Made by a program: the position numbers and the translations under genes
DNA from: Peptococcus simiae
GTDB taxonomy: Bacteria; Bacillota; Peptococcia; Peptococcales; Peptococcaceae
DNA: 64,000 bases
Assembly: GCF_046097595.1 (NCBI RefSeq)
Contig: NZ_JBJUVG010000001.1
Coordinates: forward strand, 1 to 64,000
Reading direction: 5' to 3'
Notes under the pieces: generated by a model
Seen by the model: the letters and a program-made list of their open reading frames with translations, nothing else
Told to the model about the DNA's origin: nothing
Databases searched by the model: none
Part shown: positions 16,217 to 22,635 of the stretch, in pieces
How positions within the stretch are numbered: the stretch's first letter is position 1
Layout of the letters: the number at the start of each line of letters is the position of its first letter

Positions 16217-17122
16217 ATGATAGAAGAGAAACATTCCCCCGGCCTGGGGAATTATAAGGAAGGGATTGTCCTCTCTGTCTGGACCCTGGCCCTCAACCTC
16301 CTCCTGGGCGTCATCAAACTGGCCGCCGGGATTTTGGGCCGGTCCAGCGCCATGATTGCCGACAGTATCCATTCCTTTTCCGACTGCGCCACCACCGTAG
16401 CGGTCATTGCCGGCCTGAAAATAGCCTCCAAGTCAGCCGATGCCGACCACCCCTACGGCCATGAAAAATACGAACTCATCTTTGCCAATATCCTGAGTAT
16501 TATCCTGGGCGTCACCGCCATCAAAATCGGCTACGATGCCCTCCAGGTTATCCTGACCGGCAGCTATGGGGTCCCCGGCTGGGCCCCCCTGGCCGCTGCG
16601 GTTTTTTCTATCCTGGTCAAGGAAGCCATGTACCGGGTCACCCTCCGCAAGGCCAGGAAAATCGGGTCTGTCGCCATGGAGGCTGACGCCTGGCATCACC
16701 GGTCCGACGCCCTGTCCTCCGTCGGGGCCTTCGTCGGCATTCTCGGTGCCCGCCTGGGTGCCCCCATCCTAGACCCCCTGACCGGGTTGGTCGTTTCCCT
16801 CCTGGTTTTAAAAGTCGGCATCGACCTCTACCGTAAAAGCGTCTTCGGCCTGGTCGACTCTTCTACCGATGAAAGCACTGTTGCCGAAATCAACCGGCTC
16901 CTGGAAGGCGTCGATGGTATTCTGGCCGTCAGCAGCCTAAAGACCCGGGTCTTTGGCGCCTCCGCCTATGCCGACGTCACCATCAAGGTCGACGGACAGA
17001 AGAGCGTAGAGGAGGGCCATGACATTGCCACCCTTGCCCACAACCGCATAGAAGCCAACCTGCCCCAAATCAAACATATCATGGTTCATGTTGAACCCAT
17101 GACCCCCAACCATGACGCATAG
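16217..17122 (+). CDS. Cation diffusion facilitator family transporter
   Basis: A 301-residue membrane exporter of divalent metal ions (zinc, iron or manganese) driven by proton exchange. I chose the ATG at 16217 because AAAGGAG lies seven bases before it; the longer frame from 16169 adds residues ahead of that site. Six membrane segments cover about residues 15-205. Metal-site motifs are IADSIHSFSDC in segment 2 and EADAWHHRSDALSS in segment 5. DHPYGHEKYE follows segment 2. The C-terminal cytoplasmic dimerisation domain (about 210-301) ends with HIMVHVEP. The metal cannot be told with certainty. Confidence 0.92.
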   Translation: MIEEKHSPGLGNYKEGIVLSVWTLALNLLLGVIKLAAGILGRSSAMIADSIHSFSDCATTVAVIAGLKIASKSADADHPYGHEKYELIFANILSIILGVTAIKIGYDALQVILTGSYGVPGWAPLAAAVFSILVKEAMYRVTLRKARKIGSVAMEADAWHHRSDALSSVGAFVGILGARLGAPILDPLTGLVVSLLVLKVGIDLYRKSVFGLVDSSTDESTVAEINRLLEGVDGILAVSSLKTRVFGASAYADVTIKVDGQKSVEEGHDIATLAHNRIEANLPQIKHIMVHVEPMTPNHDA

Positions 17123-17143
17123 GCCGGCCTGCCGGTCTTTTTT
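17122..17143 (+). terminator. Terminator overlapping the CDF stop codon
   Basis: GGCCGG-CCTG-CCGGTC followed by six T, beginning at the last base of the stop codon. Confidence 0.65.
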
Positions 17144-17180
17144 CTTGCCCCCGGGGTTTAAGGCCGCCGGGACAGGTTCA

Positions 17181-17197
17181 TATCAATAGATATCAAT
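17181..17197 (+). promoter_or_regulatory. Ten-base-spaced direct repeat upstream of the second MFS gene
   Basis: TATCAAT occurs twice, one helical turn apart (17181-17187 and 17191-17197), just before the ribosome site. It could be a regulator site, but there is no proof. Confidence 0.3.
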
Positions 17198-17223
17198 CAC
17201 CAGATAGAAAGGGAGGGGAGACC

Positions 17224-18696
17224 TTGTCTGACGAATCCTGCATCATTACTGAGCCCCGGCGCAAAAGCGCCCTCGTTACGGCCATTATCCTATCCAATGT
17301 CATCACCATGCTCAATGCCGGCTCCGTGAATATCGCCATGCCGGTTATGATGGAATCCTTCCAGGCCAACTTGAACCAGGTCCAGTGGATCATGCTGGCC
17401 TATATCCTAACCCTGGCCTGTGCCATGCCCCTGGTCACCGCCTTGAGTGACCGGTTCAGCTACCGCCGGCTCATCCTGGCCAGCCTGATTATGACCGCCA
17501 TCCTATCCCTGGCCTGCGCCCTGGCCGCCAACCTCTGGGTCCTCATCATCCTCCGGGCCTTAAACGGCTTCTTCGCCGGTATCATCATGAGTTCGGTTAT
17601 GGCCCTCATCTACCGCTATATGCCCAAGAATGAACGGGCCGGCCGCTATGCCACCGTCCTCATCGTCCAGAGCATTGCCTTTGCCATTGGCCCGTCCTTT
17701 GCGGGCCTCATCATGCAATGGACCAGCTGGCGGGTCATCTTTGTCCTGCCCGCCCTCATGGTCCTGCCCACCTACTTTGAAGCCCGCCACGCCCTGCCGG
17801 TTGAAAGGGTCACCGGCAAGGCTCCGCTGCAAATTGGCGGGGTGGCCCTGGTGTCCCTGGCCACCGGCATGCTCCTTTTGGCCTTTACCTTCTTAGAATC
17901 CTGGGGCTTCGCCAACTGGCGCTTCTGGGCCATGATTGCCGGGGCCATCGGCCTGGTGGCCTACTTCATTATCCATAACCGGAAAAACCCCCACCCGGCC
18001 CTGGACTTCAGCCTCTTTAAGCTGTCCAGCTTTGCCCTGGCCGTCTTCCTATCCATGATCCTGTCCACCGTCATCGGCATCACCGCCTCTGTCCTGGCCG
18101 TTTACGTCCAGAGCGTCCGCGGCTATGCTCCCTTCTTCTCCGGGGTCGTCCAGTTCGCCCCCTCCATCATCATGGCCGGGGCTAATACCCTGGCCAAGCG
18201 CCTCTATGGCAATGCCTCCACCACCGCCATGGTGGTGAGCGGCTTCTGTGTCGCCGCCCTGGGCAATGCCCTCATGAATACCGTCGGCATGGACCGGTCC
18301 CTCATTATCCTGTCTGCCATCCTGACCATCCGCTATGTGGGCATCGCCTTTGTCCGCCTGCCCATTTCAGACGTGGGCATGAGCGCTGTGCCCCAGGATA
18401 AGGTCAGCCATGCCTCGGCCTTTATCAACTGGGTCAACCAGCTCTCCCAGGCCATTTCCACCAATATCCTGACTGTTATCTTCACCTTCCGGGCCAATAC
18501 CCTCTTCCACCAGTACGGCGGCAGCGGCCAGGCCCTGCCCGGCAAGGAAGGCTACGCCGAAGCGGCCCTGTCCGCCTTCCACACCGTCTTTACCATCATG
18601 GCCGGGCTCATGCTCCTAGGGGCCTTTTTCTCCCTCTTCATGGTCCGGGCCGCCAACCGGGACAAGGCCCGCCACCGGGCTGCCGAACAAGGCTGA
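17224..18696 (+). CDS. MFS transporter, DHA2-like
   Basis: A 490-residue permease with about 14 hydrophobic segments. Motifs include LNAGSVNIAMPVMMESF in segment 1, WIMLAYILTLACAMPL, the loop LSDRFSYRRL after segment 2, RALNGFFAG in segment 4 and AIGPSFAGLIMQW in segment 5. This matches multidrug or small-molecule exporters of the EmrB/QacA type. The start is TTG at 17224, with GGGAGGGGAG just upstream. It differs from the 6972-8369 permease in sequence and lacks that gene's long leader. The substrate is unknown. Confidence 0.88.
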   Translation: MSDESCIITEPRRKSALVTAIILSNVITMLNAGSVNIAMPVMMESFQANLNQVQWIMLAYILTLACAMPLVTALSDRFSYRRLILASLIMTAILSLACALAANLWVLIILRALNGFFAGIIMSSVMALIYRYMPKNERAGRYATVLIVQSIAFAIGPSFAGLIMQWTSWRVIFVLPALMVLPTYFEARHALPVERVTGKAPLQIGGVALVSLATGMLLLAFTFLESWGFANWRFWAMIAGAIGLVAYFIIHNRKNPHPALDFSLFKLSSFALAVFLSMILSTVIGITASVLAVYVQSVRGYAPFFSGVVQFAPSIIMAGANTLAKRLYGNASTTAMVVSGFCVAALGNALMNTVGMDRSLIILSAILTIRYVGIAFVRLPISDVGMSAVPQDKVSHASAFINWVNQLSQAISTNILTVIFTFRANTLFHQYGGSGQALPGKEGYAEAALSAFHTVFTIMAGLMLLGAFFSLFMVRAANRDKARHRAAEQG

Positions 18697-18706
18697 CCCG
18701 CTTGTA

Positions 18707-18736
18707 TTGACAAAGAGATACCGCCTGTGCTATTTT
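18707..18736 (+). promoter_or_regulatory. Promoter of the apbE operon
   Basis: Consensus TTGACA, 18-base spacer, TATTTT; GGGAGG ribosome site precedes the start at 18789. Confidence 0.75.
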
Positions 18737-18788
18737 TACTAAATGACAATTACCCCACGCTAATCCACCACCACTACAGGGAGGATAT

Positions 18789-19916
18789 ATGAAAAACCAA
18801 GCCATCGCCTTACTCTGTGCCGGCTGCCTGGCCCTCAGCGCCTGTGCCGGCCCGGCCGCCTCGCCGGAAACCAGCAGCCCGGCCCCAACCGAAGCGGAAG
18901 CCCCCCAGGCCATGCCCATCGAATATACCGATTCCGGCTACACCAATGCCCCCATCCAGGCCGATGCCGATATGTACGCCATGGATACCGTCATGCACTT
19001 CCGGGTCTATACCGAAAATAAAACAGATGCGGAAAAAGCCATTAACGCCGCCATGGATGAAATCAAACGCCTGGATGCCCTCCTGTCCACCAACCATAAG
19101 GACGCCGAACTGGCCATCTTAAACAGCAAGGGCGAGGTAGACCTCTCCGATGATTCCGCCTACCTCTACGACCGGTCCCGGGAAATCAGCAAGCTGACCG
19201 GCGGCCACTTCAACGTGGCCATCTATCCCCTGGTCAAGGCCTGGGGCTTCACCACCCAAAAATTCCAAGTCCCCGACCAGGCCACCATCGATAAGCTCCT
19301 GCCCCTGACAGATATGTCCCTGGTCCACTTCGATAAAGATAAAAAGACCATCCGCTTTGACAAGGAAGGGATGGGCGTCGACTTTGGCGGCATCGCCAAG
19401 GGCTACGCCAGCCAGCGGATCATGCAAATCTTTGCCGATAACAAGGTTGTCGGCGGCCTGGTCAACCTGGGCGGCAACACCCAGCTCTTCGGCACCAAGC
19501 CCGATGGCGCCGACTTCAACGTCGCCATCCAGGACCCCAAAAATGAAGAAGACTTCGTCGGCATCGTCCAGCGGAGCGACTGCGCCATCATCACCAGCGG
19601 CATCTACCAGCGCTACTTTGAAGAAAACGGCCAGCGCTACCACCATATCATCGACCCCGCCACCGGCAAACCGGCCGATAACAGCCTGGCCTCAGCCTCC
19701 GTTATCACCGCCGACGGCACCACCGCTGACGCCCTGGCCACCGCCCTCATGATTATGGGCAAGGAAGGGGCCATCGCCTTCTGGCAGGCCCATAGCGACC
19801 TCTTTGACATGGTCCTGGTCGATAAAGACAACCGGGTCTCCATCACCCCCGGCCTGGTAGAGGACTTCACCACCCCGGACCGTCCCGCCCCGGAGGTTAT
19901 CCCTGCCCATGCCTAA
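18789..19916 (+). CDS. apbE: FAD:protein FMN transferase, lipoprotein (ApbE family)
   Basis: A 375-residue extracellular lipoprotein that joins FMN covalently to a Ser/Thr of target proteins. The signal peptide ends in a lipobox LSAC with Cys at about residue 18. The ApbE core shows MDTVMHFRVY, TGGHFNVAIYPLVKAWGF, the VDFGGIAKGYASQR metal and FAD site, LVNLGGNTQLFG and ITSGIYQRYF with HHIIDPATGKP. It overlaps the next gene by 8 bases and starts a three-gene operon with a NusG-domain-II protein and a Gx transporter. The flavinylated target is not obvious within the window. Confidence 0.94.
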   Translation: MKNQAIALLCAGCLALSACAGPAASPETSSPAPTEAEAPQAMPIEYTDSGYTNAPIQADADMYAMDTVMHFRVYTENKTDAEKAINAAMDEIKRLDALLSTNHKDAELAILNSKGEVDLSDDSAYLYDRSREISKLTGGHFNVAIYPLVKAWGFTTQKFQVPDQATIDKLLPLTDMSLVHFDKDKKTIRFDKEGMGVDFGGIAKGYASQRIMQIFADNKVVGGLVNLGGNTQLFGTKPDGADFNVAIQDPKNEEDFVGIVQRSDCAIITSGIYQRYFEENGQRYHHIIDPATGKPADNSLASASVITADGTTADALATALMIMGKEGAIAFWQAHSDLFDMVLVDKDNRVSITPGLVEDFTTPDRPAPEVIPAHA

Positions 19917-20364
19917 GTCCAATAAAAAATGGCTCATCGCCATTATCGCCATCCTGGTCATCTCCGGCATCGCCGCCTACGGCGTCAGCCACTGGCAGAC
20001 CGGCGGTCACATCGCCAAAGTCTACCTCAATGACAAGGTCATCCGCACCATCGACCTGGACAAGGTCAAAAAGACCTACACCTTCCGGGTCGATGGCCCC
20101 GACGGCCACTATAATATTATAGAAGTCAGCCCCGGTGCCATCCGCATCAAGGAAGCCAACTGCCCCGACCAAATCTGCGTCAACCAGGGCGCTATCAGTA
20201 ACGGCGTCGAACCCATCGTCTGCCTGCCCCATAGGCTCATGATTAAAATCGATGACCAGGTGGTCGCTGACCATAAGCATGACCACGCCGGCCATGACCA
20301 CCGGCACGATGACGACAGCCAAAGCGCCGAAAAAGCACCCACCATTGACAGCGTGACCAAATAG
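19909..20364 (+). CDS. NusG domain II-containing membrane protein
   Basis: A 151-residue protein with one N-terminal membrane segment (about residues 7-26) and an extracellular NusG-II domain (about 35-120). The domain has paired cysteines in EANCPDQICVNQG and PIVCLPHRL, as in the family. The tail (about 122-138) is rich in His and Asp, which may bind metal. It lies between apbE and a Gx transporter with an 8-base overlap and an 8-base gap, an arrangement seen in loci for flavin-based extracellular electron transfer (compare Listeria EetA, from memory). A role in electron transfer is likely but inferred. Confidence 0.85.
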   Translation: MPKSNKKWLIAIIAILVISGIAAYGVSHWQTGGHIAKVYLNDKVIRTIDLDKVKKTYTFRVDGPDGHYNIIEVSPGAIRIKEANCPDQICVNQGAISNGVEPIVCLPHRLMIKIDDQVVADHKHDHAGHDHRHDDDSQSAEKAPTIDSVTK

Positions 20365-20372
20365 GAGGACCC

Positions 20373-20882
20373 ATGACCGTCAAAAGATTGGTCACCATCG
20401 CCATGCTCACCGCCGTGGCCCTGATGATCTTTGTCATAGAAGCCCAAATCCCGCCCATCCTGCCGGCCATTCCCGGCATCAAAATGGGCCTGGCCAATAT
20501 TGTTTCCCTCTTTACCCTCTTCTGGCTGGGCCGGAAGGAGGCCTTTATGGTCCTCATCGTCCGCATCCTCCTGGGGACCATCTTTGCCGGTACCGGCGTT
20601 ACCCTCCTTTACAGCCTGGCCGGCGGCCTCCTGTCCTTGGGCGTCATTGCCCTCTTTTACCGGGCCTTCTCCCTGGAAGCCCTCTGGATTCCCTCAGCCA
20701 TCGGCGGCGTCCTGCATAACATCGGCCAGCTGGCCTGCGCCTGCTGGATCATGCACACCTGGGCCGTCCTGGCCTACCTGCCCGCCCTCGTCTTCGCCGG
20801 CACCCTAAGCGGCCTCTTCACCGGGCTCATCGCCGGCCGGCTCATCCGCCACCCCGCCTTTCACAAAAATTTCCAGGATTAA
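20373..20882 (+). CDS. Gx transporter family protein
   Basis: A 169-residue membrane protein with about five or six hydrophobic segments, of the family once labelled heptaprenyl diphosphate synthase component I. The family core PGIKMGLANIVSLFTLFWLG and the Gx-rich LYSLAGGLLSLG segment are clear. AGGAGG lies seven bases before the ATG. It ends the apbE operon. Relatives such as EetB act with NusG-II proteins and ApbE in extracellular electron transfer. The molecular job, perhaps electron or small-molecule passage, is not established. Confidence 0.88.
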   Translation: MTVKRLVTIAMLTAVALMIFVIEAQIPPILPAIPGIKMGLANIVSLFTLFWLGRKEAFMVLIVRILLGTIFAGTGVTLLYSLAGGLLSLGVIALFYRAFSLEALWIPSAIGGVLHNIGQLACACWIMHTWAVLAYLPALVFAGTLSGLFTGLIAGRLIRHPAFHKNFQD

Positions 20883-20887
20883 CCCCA

Positions 20888-20913
20888 AGCGAATCGTATT
20901 TTACGGTTCGCTT
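20888..20913 (+). terminator. Terminator of the apbE operon
   Basis: AGCGAATCGTA-TTT-TACGGTTCGCT with one mismatch, then six T. Confidence 0.8.
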
Positions 20914-21086
20914 TTTTATTTAGGCAAGAACCCGCCCTCTTGCCACCGGCCTTTAACCAGGTCCATAAATAATATTGATAGGAAAAATAAGGCCCTTCTT
21001 CTACAAAATAAAGGGTGGAAATATTAAGCTTCTACACCTTTAGACCCGGACCCATCCGGATAATAAATTAAGCTAACAATTATCCT

Positions 21087-21248
21087 ATGACCAGGCGTCA
21101 TTATGAAAAGGAAAAGAAAGCCTTTGATAAGCCAAAAAATAGCCTCGTCATTTCCAGGGAATAGAAATATCCGGATATCAATAAAAAAGAAACTGGCGAG
21201 GAACTGAAAAATTCCTTAAACAAGTTGACAGAAAAGGAATTCCTGTAA
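21087..21248 (+). pseudogene. Possible decayed small gene, one internal stop
   Basis: A 54-codon frame opens with ATG at 21087, has a single amber stop at 21162-21164 and continues in the same frame to TAA at 21248. The residues are Lys/Glu-rich (MTRRHYEKEKKAFDKPKN, then ETGEELKNSLNKLTEKEF). It may be the remains of a gene, or chance in A-rich DNA; I see no family. The rest of the gene-free stretch 20914-21606 is AT-rich and holds only the cassette A promoter and leader. Confidence 0.25.
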
Positions 21249-21289
21249 AAAAAGGTGTAAATATGAAAAAAAAAAAACATATTATATAT

Positions 21290-21318
21290 TTGAGGCGTAT
21301 CTAAGAGGATAGTATACT
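21290..21318 (+). promoter_or_regulatory. Promoter of surface cassette A
   Basis: TTGAGG, 17-base spacer, TATACT. A run of twelve A (21266-21277) ends 12 bases before the -35 box and could act as an UP element. The leader to the ATG at 21607 is about 280 nt. I saw no clear terminator or known riboswitch in it. Confidence 0.7.
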
Positions 21319-21606
21319 CAGATTAGTTAGGTTAAATAAAAGTACTTTTAGGATGTCTGAAAGAAGTGAAAGTTAACTGAGAGAAGATAAGCTACAAACA
21401 CTAAAAACTATCATGAACTTTATAAGGCCCATCTTAAAGAATAGAGGCCATAGGTAAGGTGTGGAGAAGGCTGACTTAAGTTCGGGATAAAGGTAAAACC
21501 AACGATCGGTGATACCCGGGAGGTGAAAAAAGGATTTATAGAGCTAGTTAACTATATTCCATAGAAAAATGTAGCATTGTAAAAAGGAAAAGAGTGGTTA
21601 GAAACA

Positions 21607-22635
21607 ATGAAAAAAAAGATAAAGAAGGGCCGCCTGGCTGTTCTGGTTGTCTTACTCCTACTCGTGTCCCTTTCTCCGGCATTTGCGGAAACAACAGTAC
21701 CTTTTCCGCAAAGCGACGCAACCGGTGACCACAAATGGCGGGTAGAAGAATGGTGGCAAAGTGGACAAAACAGAGAGAATTACGCCTATGTTAACTACAT
21801 TGATGGCGAAATTCGGTTGCGAAATTCATTTTTTGATGAACCTGCAGCGAATTATGTCAATATCACGAGAAAAATTGACGAAAAAAACCACCAAATTCAC
21901 TGGGCCGTTGAATTTAATAAGGCGGAAAAATACGCCGGTGGTTATGCAGGATCAGGTATTCAGCATGGATTATTTTTACCTAGGTATAAAAGTATATCTC
22001 CTATAAAAGTACAAACAATCCATAATGGAAATGATAAATATCAAGAATACACCTATCATGTTAATAATTTCAACAATGAAAAACCTGCCGGGAACACAAA
22101 TAATTTTTATACCGATAATTTCTTTAATAATGGGTCGGGGAAAAATGTTCACTGGGGCATGGACATCAAAAACGATACATTAGGATTTTGTACGATTGGT
22201 CGTGGGAAATGGGCAAATAACCATGCAGACCAAAAGGGTTGGTATAGGGACCTGGACAGGATGTTTGGGACGTCTATGGCAGACTCCATGTTTTCGGGGA
22301 TGATGAGAAGTAATATCCACGATAAAGAATGGATGCACGCCGTTTGGACCTTTACCACCACCCACGACGCCGATACAGATTTAAATAATGTCCCGCTTCT
22401 TGCGAGAGTATCAAGTAAATTAAGGAACTTTGTCAACCACCAAGTCCATATTGTAGGACCTGTCGGGGTCAAAGGCTATATGAATCTTACCTATGACAGG
22501 AATTATTGGGTAAAAGACAAGGCCAACCTTGACGAGGCAGAAAGAAGACACCTACCATTAGAAGTGCAAGAAGATAACGTTAAGAAAGCGCCGGAAGTCA
22601 TTAAAGGTTTAGTTGATAATCCAAGTACAAAATGA
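21607..22635 (+). CDS. Type 1 giant surface protein of cassette A, N-terminal fragment (frameshifted)
   Basis: A 342-residue product with a signal peptide (about 1-27, ending PAFA-ET) and a secreted globular domain rich in aromatic residues. It has no recognised family. It stops at TGA in AAATGA. The next frame begins on the same bases and continues the protein, so this is the front part of a single gene of about 1,320 codons broken by one base. The cassette B counterpart at 44107 is one unbroken gene with the same order: signal peptide, globular part, then the region shared with the 22632 frame. The ribosome site here is poor. As written, the product would be a secreted fragment. Confidence 0.75.
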   Translation: MKKKIKKGRLAVLVVLLLLVSLSPAFAETTVPFPQSDATGDHKWRVEEWWQSGQNRENYAYVNYIDGEIRLRNSFFDEPAANYVNITRKIDEKNHQIHWAVEFNKAEKYAGGYAGSGIQHGLFLPRYKSISPIKVQTIHNGNDKYQEYTYHVNNFNNEKPAGNTNNFYTDNFFNNGSGKNVHWGMDIKNDTLGFCTIGRGKWANNHADQKGWYRDLDRMFGTSMADSMFSGMMRSNIHDKEWMHAVWTFTTTHDADTDLNNVPLLARVSSKLRNFVNHQVHIVGPVGVKGYMNLTYDRNYWVKDKANLDEAERRHLPLEVQEDNVKKAPEVIKGLVDNPSTK

